Notes: generated from the sequence alone by a model not told the origin. A stretch of DNA of 64,000 nucleotides from Chryseobacterium oleae (GCF_900115055.1 NZ_FOVD01000006.1:269258-333257); one strand, 5' to 3'; numbered from the stretch's first letter, positions 1 to 8,040 are shown. Numbers and translations are program-made.

Positions 1-1190
1 AAACTTTGCGTTAAATTGAGTTTTTATCCTCCAAATACCCGCACTCATCTGTGTAAATCCGTGCAGTCTGTGGTTAATTTTTAAAACTCAATTATAAAAA
101 AACGCCTCTTTTTCTCACGCAAAGTTCGATTATAATGCTGTATAGTATTAGTTGAGCAAAGGAGGAATCAATTTCATTGATTCCACTAAGCGGGCGTTTT
201 ATCCACAAGCTTCATCAACGACGAAGTCGGACTCTTTGCACTCCTCTAAACTCAACGCTTCCTAAGTGAATCTTTGCGTGAAAAAAGAAGCATTTCTATC
301 CACCAAGTACCTGTAATCATCTGTGTAAATCCGTGCAATCTGTGGTTAATTTTAAAATTCAATTACAAAAAAGACGTGGCTCTCTTTTTCACGCAAAGTT
401 CGATTACAATGCTGTATAGTATTAGTTGAGCAAAGAAGGAATCAATTTCATTGATTCCACTAAGCGGGCGTTTTATCCACAAGCTTCATCAACGACGAAG
501 TCGGACTCTTTGCACTCCTCTAAACTCAACGCTTCCTAAGTGAATCTTTGCGTGAAAAAAGAAGCATTTCTATCCACCAAGTACCTGTAATCATCTGTGT
601 AAATCCGTGCAATCTGTGGTTAATTTTAAAATTCAATTACAAAAAAGACGTGGCTCTCTTTTTCACGCAAAGTTCGATTACAATGCTGTATAGTATTAGT
701 TGAGCAAAGAAGGAATCAATTTCATTGATTCCACTAAGCGGGCGTTTTATCCACAAGCTTCATCAACGACGAAGTCGGACTCTTTGCACTCATCTAAACT
801 CAACGCTTCCTAAGTGAATCTTTGCGTGAAAAAAGAAGCATATCTATCCACCAAGTACCTGTAATCATCTGTGTAAATCCGTGCAATCTGTGGTTAATTT
901 TAAAATTCAATTACAAAAAAGACGTGGCTCTTTTTTTTTCACGCAAAGTTCGATTACAATGCTGTATAGTATTAGTTGAGCAAAGAAGGAATCAATTTCA
1001 TTGATTCGACTAAGCGGGCGTTTTATCCACAAGCTTCATCAGCGACGAAGTCGGACTCTTTGCACTCCTCTAAACTATGCATTCTCTAAATCAAACTTTG
1101 CGTTAAATTGAATTTTTATCCTCCAAATACCAGAATCATCAACACAATCATCTGTGCACATCCGTGAAATCCGTGGTTAAAAAAATCAAC
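1..1190. repeat. Tandem array of a 274-bp intergenic repeat
   Basis: The same block recurs with CACGCAAAGTTCGATT at 116, 390, 664 and 940, giving periods of 274, 274 and 276 bp; the extra 2 bp come from a longer T-run before the fourth copy. Copies differ by only a few bases. Each unit has two halves. One holds CTTTGCGTGAAAAAAG and ATCTGTGTAAATCCGTGCAA followed by TCTGTGGTTAA; the other holds the palindrome GGAATCAATttcATTGATTCC. The array is bracketed by diverged half-units at 1-115 and 1093-1180 that share AAACTTTGCGTTAAATTGA and resemble each other more than the inner copies, so the array may start before the window. No credible protein is encoded. Confidence 0.93.
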
Positions 1191-1344
1191 ACATGAGAAA
1201 GGGTGTTTTACCTACCACACAATCAGTCCTTTCCCTCTGTTTTCGCTCTGTTGAATTATGGAATTTTGTCCTGTAAAACTAATCCATGAAGGCCGAACCC
1301 GAAAAGCCAAAACAGAGTAGGGAAAATTTTAAAAACTAATCGAA
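1191..1344. other. Promoter and leader region of the protease cassette
   Basis: This 154-bp stretch follows the last repeat and ends at the metacaspase start. It holds no clear TAnnTTTG promoter; the closest match is GAATTTTG at about 1261-1268. The last 55 bases are similar to the leader of the next gene (see 1291-1347). A 17-codon ORF (ATG at 1286, TAA at 1337-1339) ends 5 bases before the metacaspase ATG, but I cannot tell whether it is translated. Confidence 0.45.
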
Positions 1345-1347
1345 ATG
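1291..1347 (+). promoter_or_regulatory. Leader element, copy 1 (before metacaspase)
   Basis: The leader GGCCGAACCCGAAAAGCC followed by AGAGTAGGGAAAA and an A/T-rich tract up to the ATG closely matches the leader of the serine protease gene at 2199-2259. About 27 of the first 33 positions agree. The outer GGC and GCC can pair. A shared translational or mRNA-level element is an inference. Confidence 0.5.
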
Positions 1348-2190
1348 AAAAAAGCACTCATCGTAGGAATCAATGACTATGCACCTATAGGATCAGGAGG
1401 ACCGGACTTAAACGGTTGTGTAAATGATGCCAGAGATATGGCCAACACTTTGGTAATCTGTGGATTTGCTCCGGCCAATATTAAAATTCTCACCAATCAG
1501 AACGCCAAAAGAGCCAACATACTAAACTACCTTAAAACACTGGTAAACAGCAGCGTAAAAGGAGATTCTCTGGTCTTCTATTATTCCGGACACGGAACCA
1601 GAGTCGCCAATATCGGGGCAGACCTGGAAATAGACGGACTGGATGAAGCGATTTGTCCACACGATTATGCAAGCGCAGGAGTCATCCGTGATGATGATTT
1701 TAAAGCGGTACTCAGTAAACTGAAAGCAGGTGTGAATCTAGAAGTTATTTTCGACTGCTGCCATTCAGGAACCGGAACCAGAAAAATGGATCTCGGCCTG
1801 GATCTGGAACTCTCTTATGAAACACCACGTTTCATTCCACCTATGCTGGAAGATGAATTTTATATGACTTACGCCAGCGAATTGCAATCTTCCAAAGGTT
1901 CAAAAAAAGTAACGACCATGACCAAAGCTCTGGTTCCAGTAGCCGGCCTCAATCATACGTTATGGGCTGCCTGCAAAGACAATCAGGTGTCTATGGAAGG
2001 AAATATGAATGGCCAGATAAGAGGCTATTTCACTTATCATTTCTGTAAAGTACTTCGTGCGACCAACGGTAATATTGTCAGAAAAACACTCGACAAACAG
2101 GTTGCGATGGCCTTAGCAGCAATGGGCGCCGCTCAGATCAATCAGACAGAAAGCATTACCGCAGAATTTTCTCAAAAAATATTCTCATAA
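1345..2190 (+). CDS. Metacaspase-like cysteine peptidase (family C14)
   Basis: A 281-residue caspase-fold peptidase. The N-terminus (KALIVGINDY, then DLNGCVNDA) is the first strand and helix of the metacaspase p20 fold. The catalytic dyad is His83 in YYSGHGTR and Cys139 in FDCCHSGTG; the Cys directly before HSG is the nucleophile in this family. Residues about 150-281 fit a p10-like region. There is no prodomain, signal peptide or membrane segment, so it should be cytoplasmic. Metacaspases usually cut after Arg or Lys, often with calcium activation. The gene is 66 bp before a V8-like serine protease, suggesting a two-protease cascade. A stress, cell-death or defence role is inference only; no gasdermin, sensor NTPase or other effector gene is adjacent. 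Confidence 0.88.
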   Translation: MKKALIVGINDYAPIGSGGPDLNGCVNDARDMANTLVICGFAPANIKILTNQNAKRANILNYLKTLVNSSVKGDSLVFYYSGHGTRVANIGADLEIDGLDEAICPHDYASAGVIRDDDFKAVLSKLKAGVNLEVIFDCCHSGTGTRKMDLGLDLELSYETPRFIPPMLEDEFYMTYASELQSSKGSKKVTTMTKALVPVAGLNHTLWAACKDNQVSMEGNMNGQIRGYFTYHFCKVLRATNGNIVRKTLDKQVAMALAAMGAAQINQTESITAEFSQKIFS

Positions 2191-2198
2191 CAATAACT

Positions 2199-2259
2199 GG
2201 CGGAATCCGAAAAGCCATCCAAAGAGTAGGAAAAAAAATATAAAAACCGAATCATCATG
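2199..2259 (+). promoter_or_regulatory. Leader element, copy 2 (before serine protease)
   Basis: The intergenic stretch GGCGGAATCCGAAAAGCC followed by AGAGTAGGAAAA and an A-rich run to the ATG repeats the leader of the upstream metacaspase gene (1291-1347). It also contains the short palindrome CGGAATCCG. Two copies placed identically before two cooperating genes suggest joint control or duplication of an expression module. Confidence 0.5.
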
Positions 2260-3267
2260 TCTAAAACTGAAACGAACAAACCTATGACGGCGGAAGAAGT
2301 ATCAAGACTTAAAACCGTTAAAGCAAAATCTGCCGAAAAATTGGCGAATGCCGAAAAACTAAATAACCAGGGACCTGCCATGGAAACTATTGACGGACGG
2401 TCTTACCCAAAAGGAATGAAGTCCATCGGAATGCCTGCCAATGAAAAAGCAGCAGAAGCAAAAGCCCTTGAAACTGATCACTTCTATCCTACCCATTCAG
2501 ACTTTGAATATCAGCCCAAATTAGAGGCTAAAAAAGACCGCAAACCAAAATTCATTGAAAGAGAATCTTTCCTAACCACAGAGGGGGTAAAAACTATATT
2601 CGGTCCCGATCAGAGAAAAGTATATAATTCTACAGCCTACCCGTGGCGATGCGTAGGAAAAGTAGAAAGCGCATTAGGCTCAGGAAGTGGAGTAATGATC
2701 GGTCCGAGACATCTCCTTACCTGCGCCCATATCGTAGACTGGAAGGCTAACAACAGCACTGGCTGGTTAAAATTCACCCCGATGTATTACAACGGAAGTG
2801 CTCCATACGGAAGCGCGTGGGGAACATTGACTTATTACAAATACAAAGTAGCCGGACCTACCATCGATTCTACAGAAATTCAATATGATTATGTAGTGAT
2901 TGTCCTGGACCGACGTATTGGAGACAACATAGGCTGGATGGGCGCAAAATCCTATACCGATGCATGGGACGGGAAACCTTATTGGACTCATGCAGGTTAT
3001 CCTGGAGATTTAACGGGGGGACAAAGACCTACTTACCAAACAGACATTGCTTTAGATGGTGATTTCTGGAGTGCCGATGACAATGAAAGCATGAGCCACA
3101 AAGCGGATATCTGGCCAGGACAAAGCGGCGGCCCGTTCTGGGGATACTGGGATGGTGTTCCTTACGCTGTAGCTACCCAAAGCGCCCACAACCCTAGTGA
3201 AAACTTTGCGAGCGGCGGTTCAGATCTCGTGAATCTCGTGATCAAAGCCCGAAACGAACATCCTTAA
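2257..3267 (+). CDS. V8/trypsin-like serine protease (S1 fold)
   Basis: A 336-residue serine protease. The triad is His158 (TCAHIVD), Asp211 (QYDYVVIVLD) and Ser290 (GQSGGPFWG). The protease domain covers about 125-330 and resembles glutamyl-endopeptidase-like S1 proteins. The first ~120 residues are a charged, Lys/Glu-rich, probably helical or disordered segment with many Lys and Arg, not a signal peptide. That segment could be an inhibitory propeptide cut by the neighbouring metacaspase, which would prefer basic residues; this is inference. The start at 2257 is the first ATG after a leader shared with the metacaspase gene. A strong hairpin terminator follows at 3291. Confidence 0.87.
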   Translation: MSKTETNKPMTAEEVSRLKTVKAKSAEKLANAEKLNNQGPAMETIDGRSYPKGMKSIGMPANEKAAEAKALETDHFYPTHSDFEYQPKLEAKKDRKPKFIERESFLTTEGVKTIFGPDQRKVYNSTAYPWRCVGKVESALGSGSGVMIGPRHLLTCAHIVDWKANNSTGWLKFTPMYYNGSAPYGSAWGTLTYYKYKVAGPTIDSTEIQYDYVVIVLDRRIGDNIGWMGAKSYTDAWDGKPYWTHAGYPGDLTGGQRPTYQTDIALDGDFWSADDNESMSHKADIWPGQSGGPFWGYWDGVPYAVATQSAHNPSENFASGGSDLVNLVIKARNEHP

Positions 3268-3290
3268 CCAATTTTTTTTCCTTTATCTGA

Positions 3291-3321
3291 AGAGCCTGAT
3301 CCCAAGTCCAGGCTCTTTTTA
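3291..3321 (+). terminator. Intrinsic terminator of the protease cassette
   Basis: AGAGCCTG and CAGGCTCT form an 8-bp stem around a 10-base loop, followed by a T-run. It closes the metacaspase-serine protease unit. Confidence 0.8.
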
Positions 3322-3461
3322 TACTTATCATCTTTGATTTTTTAGATAAAAGTAACAAATACCACCCGTTTTGAAAAATGGGCAGTCTGAGGTTGTTCAT
3401 TTGGACTAATCTACAACCTTTTCAAATATCAGATTTAACTATTCTGTTTCGAAGTACTACT

Positions 3462-4304
3462 TTAAAATGTTATAATGGGAATATCTTTATCTGGGTAGTT
3501 ATTAAACTGATTAAATATTTTTTTTAAATATTCATTTGTTGCAGTATAGCTTTTGTCTTTAGTTCCGCTAAATTCATAACTGAAACCATCTCCTAAATCA
3601 TTTTTGAAGTTAATATTATGAGCAGCAGGATCTTTTATAAAATCATTAATATTCTTGATTAGTTTTTCTTTTCTTATATTTTCTTTATAGTCTTTCATTT
3701 CAGGCTGTTCAATTAATTTTTTAATTTCAATTAATTCAATGCTATAATCACCATCTAAAGACTCAGCTTTAATTACTAAACCTGGTAATCCTGAAAAAAC
3801 GTAAGGCCCATCGTTGATTGGAATATCATTGGTATATAAAAGATGCCATTCTCTTTTTCCATAATCTGCGAAAGCTTCACTGGTCATATAATTCTTATAT
3901 TTTCCATGCTTCTTTAAATTGTAAAAATTAATTTTCTTTTCTTTATACCAATAATTAAATTGGTTAAAATTACCTCCTATAGTACAGTAATCTTTTGAAA
4001 AATCTTTGAAAACTTTTATTCTTAAAAAAGAGTTTTTAATCAAAGAAACTCCCTTATAATCAAGTTTACTTACTAAAGAATCAATTTTTTCCTTGTTCAG
4101 ATTATAAAAAATGCTTTGATTATTAATTATTTTTAAAGCCATATATTCTTTTACTAATGAATCCTTCTCTTTTTCGGGTTTAAACTGTACTTCATATGTA
4201 ATCTGATAATTTTGAGCACTTAAGTAAGTACATGATGGTAAAAAAAGAAATAAGAAAAATATAAACTTTTGTATTATATATTTATTGATCATTGAATTTT
4301 TCAT
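3462..4304 (-). CDS. GLPGLI family secreted protein
   Basis: 280 residues with a hydrophobic signal segment at about 10-30 ending LSAQ; Cys25 in LPSC could alternatively be a weak lipoprotein site. The family motif SGLPGLVIKAES lies at about 171-182, the hallmark of the Bacteroidetes GLPGLI family, whose function is unknown. Starts at Met1 or Met5 (4292) are both possible. The 5' end overlaps the upstream gene by 23 bp in another frame, so the two are co-transcribed with the GG-leader peptide at 5385. The context suggests an envelope protein accompanying peptide export or processing, but nothing in the sequence proves that. Confidence 0.85.
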   Translation of the reverse strand: MKNSMINKYIIQKFIFFLFLFLPSCTYLSAQNYQITYEVQFKPEKEKDSLVKEYMALKIINNQSIFYNLNKEKIDSLVSKLDYKGVSLIKNSFLRIKVFKDFSKDYCTIGGNFNQFNYWYKEKKINFYNLKKHGKYKNYMTSEAFADYGKREWHLLYTNDIPINDGPYVFSGLPGLVIKAESLDGDYSIELIEIKKLIEQPEMKDYKENIRKEKLIKNINDFIKDPAAHNINFKNDLGDGFSYEFSGTKDKSYTATNEYLKKIFNQFNNYPDKDIPIITF

Positions 4305-5160
4305 TTAAGACTTTTTCGTAGTAATTTTTCTGAGGGTCATTAATATGATTTAGATAACGATATTTATCAATAAAATAAAATTTTTGACAGTTTGCTGGAA
4401 AATACTGATTAATATTATCAGAATCAGTATGTTCCACGATCGGATAGATTGGAAATTTATCCGGTATTATATCTTTATTTTTTATTAATATCCCCATTAC
4501 ATTATATGGGAAAACGCTATTACAGGTGTATTGTGTAATATCTGAATGAATATACTTTTTATAATAGTAGTCAATAACTTCTCTGGTGAAATTTTTATCC
4601 TTTAGGTTATTTACAGAAGAAAGGATGGTATAAAGCCAGTTATACTTTATATGATTTTTTATCTTTTTTGTAGAATTATTATCTTCAGGAGAAAGAATTA
4701 CATTTGGCAAATTAACTTTCTTTAAAACCTCCGTCAGAAATAATTCAGAATTAATCTTTAACGAACTCAACTCCTTCTTTTCACTAATATTTAGATAGTC
4801 CTTCATCTTTCCATAGGTGTCCACGTTCAATTTTTCATTGAGGTATTTATGGATGTCGGCCTGATCTCCCATATAAGTAATGGCATTATCTTTTTCTACA
4901 GTAATAGTTAATTTTTCATTCGGTTCAAGATATATGAACAATGATTTATCCAGATCTCGTGTCCCCTTTATTGATATTCTTTTTATTATTCCTGAAAATT
5001 CCTTTTTATTGCCATCTTTTAATATTGCTTCCGTATTACTATTTTTTACAGTAACATTTCCCAAATTATTATTAATAATAGTAAGTTTTTGAGATGATAA
5101 GGCTGAATAACAAAATAAGAGAATATAAACTATCCTCTTACTTAAAAATGACTGTTTCAT
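4282..5160 (-). CDS. Unknown secreted protein in the GG-leader peptide operon
   Basis: About 292 residues from the ATG at 5160; a start 5 codons upstream is possible but would put extra residues before a normal signal peptide (basic start, then IVYILLFCYSALSSQ). After that, residues ~25-110 look like the beta-rich N-terminal domain of Bacteroidetes surface proteins (LTIINNNLGNVTVKN). The rest is Lys/Asn-rich and helical, resembling the central region of thioredoxin-partner envelope proteins but without a CxxC motif. I do not recognise the family. It lies between a GG-leader peptide and a GLPGLI gene and overlaps the latter by 23 bp. AT content is high, as in its two partners. Confidence 0.7.
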   Translation of the reverse strand: MKQSFLSKRIVYILLFCYSALSSQKLTIINNNLGNVTVKNSNTEAILKDGNKKEFSGIIKRISIKGTRDLDKSLFIYLEPNEKLTITVEKDNAITYMGDQADIHKYLNEKLNVDTYGKMKDYLNISEKKELSSLKINSELFLTEVLKKVNLPNVILSPEDNNSTKKIKNHIKYNWLYTILSSVNNLKDKNFTREVIDYYYKKYIHSDITQYTCNSVFPYNVMGILIKNKDIIPDKFPIYPIVEHTDSDNINQYFPANCQKFYFIDKYRYLNHINDPQKNYYEKVLNEKFNDQ

Positions 5161-5205
5161 TTTCCCGTAATGCAAATTAAAAAATCTTAAAGGTTTGTAT
5201 AGTCA

Positions 5206-5385
5206 TTACCCGTTTGGGTGTCTATAGTCATCACACTTTTTAAAGCAATCAACAGGATTATCCGCAATAATATCTATTGCTGGTAATCCTGATCCTGATG
5301 GACTACAATGACAGTTAGCCTGAGGGCCTGTTCCTCCAAAAATGTTTTTTAATTGCGTCTTTGAAATTTGTTTTATTTTTTTCAT
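5206..5385 (-). CDS. GG-leader bacteriocin-like peptide precursor
   Basis: 59 residues starting at the ATG at 5385. The leader MKKIKQISKTQLKNIFGG ends in a double glycine, the usual cut site of C39-type peptidase exporters. The predicted core of ~41 residues has Cys-His-Cys close to the cut and Cys-x3-Cys near the C-terminus (DCFKKCDD), so disulfides or modification are possible. It is the first gene of an operon with an unknown secreted protein and a GLPGLI protein. No C39 exporter or modification enzyme is in the window. Three related leaders lie at 26426, 40944 and 41145. Activity is unknown; 'bacteriocin-like' refers to the leader only. Confidence 0.75.
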   Translation of the reverse strand: MKKIKQISKTQLKNIFGGTGPQANCHCSPSGSGLPAIDIIADNPVDCFKKCDDYRHPNG

Positions 5386-5408
5386 TTTATGTATTAATTT
5401 TTGTTTCG

Positions 5409-5436
5409 TAAATATAATAATTAATTCCAATTTCAA
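5409..5436 (-). promoter_or_regulatory. Predicted promoter of the GG-peptide operon
   Basis: On the minus strand TTG, 17 bp, then TATATTTA: a near match to the Bacteroidetes TTG-N19-TAnnTTTG promoter. It lies about 25-50 bp before the peptide ATG. The same TATATTTA core precedes the peptide at 26426. Confidence 0.4.
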
Positions 5437-5763
5437 CTCATGGAATTATTTTATTTTCAATAAAAATATAAACCAAAATATTGAAAATCAAAGTAATACA
5501 AACCCTCATATTTCATTAACATATGAAATAAAAGCAAAATTATTCACAATATAAAATTTTTAATCTGATAAATTTTTGCATACTCATTTCAATTATTAAT
5601 AAATTTCATCACCAGTTAATGGATTCTTTATTGGGTTATAAATTCTCATCCCTGTTTTTGTAAAATACAATCATTCTAAACCTACAGATCAGGCTAAAAA
5701 TATCTAATTCCTACGAAGCTGAACTATGAATATTTTAATACATTTGTTTAAAACATATTCTGA
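5437..5763. other. AT-rich divergent intergenic region
   Basis: 327 bp between the minus-strand peptide operon and the plus-strand HExxH gene. Very AT-rich. It holds the promoter for the gene at 5764 (TACATTTG at 5739-5746). No convincing ORF, hairpin or repeat otherwise. Confidence 0.5.
5739..5746 (+). promoter_or_regulatory. Promoter core TACATTTG
   Basis: Exact TAnnTTTG core 17 bp before the ATG at 5764. No clear -33 TTG at the usual distance. Confidence 0.45.
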
Positions 5764-6273
5764 ATGAATTTCGAGCAGATCAATTTACATCTTGAGGCTT
5801 ACAAAGAACACGACCAGATTCTGGATGCCGCGAAATTTCTAATCCATTCTTTTGAACTGGAACATGAAAACTTTGCAGGCTTTGGTTTTAGGGAAGAACT
5901 CTCGCCTACTTCTATGCTTTTAACGGCGGAAGGAGAATTGGGAGGTCCACAAAAAGTAATGATCCCGAGGAATTTATTTGACTTTGATCTGAATCTCGTG
6001 CTGAATATGGTGGCCCACGAAATGCTTCATGTACGGCAAAAAGCCCCCGGACAGGTCATTGAAGATAAAAATGAGCGGGAATTTCAGGCGTATTATGAAA
6101 TGCTTTTCCATAAAATCTTTCCGCAGGTTCCGGAAGTATCGGATTTTCACAAAAAATTCTTTGGAAACAAAGCACTGGAATATTACAGAAGAATGGGCGA
6201 AGGATCAGAACTGCAACAAAAATATGCAGAAGGAAAAACAGAAGTAGAACACTTAATCAATTCATTATCATGA
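5764..6273 (+). CDS. Putative HExxH zinc metallopeptidase-like protein
   Basis: 169 residues, cytoplasmic (no signal peptide). HEMLH at residues 85-89, preceded by a hydrophobic helix (LNLVLNMVA), is a gluzincin-type zinc site. Glu/Asp residues in the following NEREFQAYYE segment could supply the third ligand. The protein is too short for most known peptidase families, so I cannot name one; it may be a minimal metallopeptidase or a regulatory relative. It starts an operon: its stop overlaps the next ATG by 4 bases (ATGA at 6270). Confidence 0.65.
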   Translation: MNFEQINLHLEAYKEHDQILDAAKFLIHSFELEHENFAGFGFREELSPTSMLLTAEGELGGPQKVMIPRNLFDFDLNLVLNMVAHEMLHVRQKAPGQVIEDKNEREFQAYYEMLFHKIFPQVPEVSDFHKKFFGNKALEYYRRMGEGSELQQKYAEGKTEVEHLINSLS

Positions 6274-6617
6274 CTATAAAACCAGAAATATCCTGGACAG
6301 ACTTTGAGAAAATAGATATAAGATGCGGAACTATAATTTCCGTCAATGATTTTGAGAAAGCAAGAAACCCCTCTTATCAGTTGGAAATCGATTTTGGAGA
6401 TCTTGGCATTAAACAGTCTTCGGCACAAATCACATCTCTTTACCAGAAAGAAGAACTCGTAGGAAAACAGGTGATGGCCGTCGTGAATTTCCCCAAAAAA
6501 CAGATCGCTAATTTCTTCAGTGAATGTCTGGTTTTGGGCGTTTATGGAGAAGATAAAAAAGATGTTACTCTTTTGGCGCCATCCCTTCCAGTAAAAAACG
6601 GAATGCAGGTAGGATAA
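6270..6617 (+). CDS. csaA: CsaA-like tRNA-binding protein
   Basis: 115 residues covering one EMAP/Trbp oligonucleotide-binding fold, the usual length of CsaA. Visible family features are FEKIDIRCGTI near the start, the LEIDFGDLGIKQSSAQI strand-turn region and VNFPKKQIANFFSECLVLG. CsaA proteins dimerise and bind tRNA and have been described as chaperone-like in export; in this lineage the exact role is not established. Starts inside the stop of the preceding gene (ATGA), so translationally coupled. Confidence 0.88.
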   Translation: MTIKPEISWTDFEKIDIRCGTIISVNDFEKARNPSYQLEIDFGDLGIKQSSAQITSLYQKEELVGKQVMAVVNFPKKQIANFFSECLVLGVYGEDKKDVTLLAPSLPVKNGMQVG

Positions 6618-6632
6618 CAAACACAAACACAT

Positions 6633-7334
6633 ATGATACAGCACATTCCATTAGAAAAAGTTTTATTCCTTGATATTGAGACCGTTCCGGGATCCGGCTC
6701 GTGGGAAGAACTTCCTGAAACCGAACAGAAACTTTGGGACAAGAAAACCAGATTTCAGAGAAAAGATGAGGTGACCGCCGCAGAATTTTATGACCGGGCA
6801 GGAATTATGGCCGAGTTCGGAAAGATTATCTGCATCACGATCGGAATGGTAGAAAAGAATGATACGTTAAAAATTAAAAGCTTTTCGGGTCATGATGAGA
6901 AAAAAATGCTTCAGGAATTCGGGGAACTCTTCAACAGTCCGAGGCTGAACAACATTATTCTCTGTGCCCACAACGGAAAAGAATTTGATTTTCCATGGAT
7001 TGCCAGACGTTTCCTCATCAATGGAATGCAGCCTCCGGTTCCCTTTCAGATGTTTGGGAAAAAGCCCTGGGAAATCCCGCACATCGACACAATGGAGCTC
7101 TGGAAATTCGGGGATTATAAAAGTTTTGTTTCCCTGGAATTGCTGGCTCATGTCTTCGGAATTCCTACGCCTAAAGATGATATAGACGGTTCAATGGTTT
7201 CATCAATCTACTACATAGAAAAAGACTTGCAGCGAATTGTTGACTATTGTGAAAAAGATGTCTTAACTTTGGCAAATGTTTTCCGGCGGATGCGTCAGGA
7301 AGATTTGTTGAAAAGGAATATCAATCTAGATTAA
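6633..7334 (+). CDS. PolB-type 3'-5' exonuclease
   Basis: 233 residues of a DEDD-superfamily exonuclease resembling the proofreading domain of family-B DNA polymerases but standing alone. Exo I is LDIETVPG (Asp14, Glu16), Exo II is AHNGKEFDFPWIARR, and Exo III is DYCEKDVLTL with the final Asp. Two metal ions would be bound by these acids, and the enzyme should trim DNA or RNA 3' ends. Its partner polymerase, if any, is not in the window. The gene lies 15 bp after csaA and 3 bp before the MIP18-like gene in the same operon. Confidence 0.85.
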   Translation: MIQHIPLEKVLFLDIETVPGSGSWEELPETEQKLWDKKTRFQRKDEVTAAEFYDRAGIMAEFGKIICITIGMVEKNDTLKIKSFSGHDEKKMLQEFGELFNSPRLNNIILCAHNGKEFDFPWIARRFLINGMQPPVPFQMFGKKPWEIPHIDTMELWKFGDYKSFVSLELLAHVFGIPTPKDDIDGSMVSSIYYIEKDLQRIVDYCEKDVLTLANVFRRMRQEDLLKRNINLD

Positions 7335-7337
7335 AAA

Positions 7338-7664
7338 ATGAAATTTACAGACGATCAAATTGCTGACATTGGTGAGGAAATCATCAAGGTCTTAAAATCC
7401 GTATACGACCCAGAAATTCCGGTAGATATTTACGAATTAGGCCTCATATATGATGTACAGATCTCCGAGGAGGGCGATGTAAAGATTATAATGACCCTTA
7501 CTACCCCAAACTGCCCGGTTGCAGAATCTCTGCCACAGGAAGTAAAAGACAAAACAGGAGAAGTGGAAGGCGTGAAAAGCGTAGATTTGGAGCTTACTTT
7601 CGAACCTAGCTGGAACAAGGATATGATGAGCGAAGAAGCAAAATTCGAATTAGGAATGCTTTAA
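7338..7664 (+). CDS. MIP18/DUF59 Fe-S assembly protein (SufT-like)
   Basis: 108 residues forming one MIP18 domain: VYDPEIPVDIYELGLIYDV, then TLTTPNCPVAESLP with the conserved Cys59, and the C-terminal strand LELTFEPSW. Members work in the SUF pathway in maturation of Fe-S proteins. Other suf genes are not nearby. The gene closes the 5764-7664 operon 3 bp after the exonuclease. The nearby sulfate operon makes Fe-S enzymes (CysI, CysH), but the link is circumstantial. Confidence 0.88.
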   Translation: MKFTDDQIADIGEEIIKVLKSVYDPEIPVDIYELGLIYDVQISEEGDVKIIMTLTTPNCPVAESLPQEVKDKTGEVEGVKSVDLELTFEPSWNKDMMSEEAKFELGML

Positions 7665-7752
7665 AATGAAGGAAGGAAGATGGAAGCTTTTGGAGCTCAT
7701 AAAATCACTCTTTTGCTACATAAAACTTCTTTTTACATCAAATACGATACAA

Positions 7753-7778
7753 AACCCGGAAAATTTCCGGGTTTTTCT
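7753..7778 (+). terminator. Intrinsic terminator
   Basis: AACCCGGAAA and TTTCCGGGTT form a perfect 10-bp stem with a single-base centre, followed by TTTTT. It closes the operon that starts at 5764. Confidence 0.8.
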
Positions 7779-7884
7779 GTTTTATATCAATACGTTTTTC
7801 TTTTGTAATGTTTTATAAAGGGAAGCAATTTTATTGATTCTGATGAAGGGAATGGCTACACATAACGCTTTTTAAAATTTCACG

Positions 7885-7960
7885 CAGACGAATCAGATGG
7901 GGTAGATTTTTACTTCTTTAATCTGCTCAATCCACATGATCTGCGAGAGCAAAAAAGAAA
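7885..7960 (-). repeat. Interspersed 'GCAGATT' repeat, left copy
   Basis: Read on the minus strand it begins TCTCGCAGATC, continues with AGCAGATTAAAG and ends in AAAATCTACC. It resembles 8974-9050 on the opposite strand. The two copies bracket the sulfurtransferase gene in inverted orientation. Confidence 0.55.
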
Positions 7961-8040
7961 TCATCATAAGTTTAAGATCAAACTTCCAGAAATAATAAGA
8001 CCAATAGTACTCCCAGCCTCCCACTTCCATCTTCCTGTCT

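Noticed and set aside
822..1004. 60-codon open frame inside the 274-bp array
   Set aside because: It starts at TTG, lies fully in repeat DNA, and its content comes from the repeat; no ribosome-binding site or family match.
1..1190. Possible CRISPR array
   Set aside because: Unit is 274 bp and near identical throughout; there are no 25-40-bp direct repeats with variable spacers and no cas genes.
5571..5763. Possible tRNA or small RNA in the AT-rich gap
   Set aside because: No cloverleaf-like pairing or conserved T-arm sequence; no tRNA or rRNA found in any gap.
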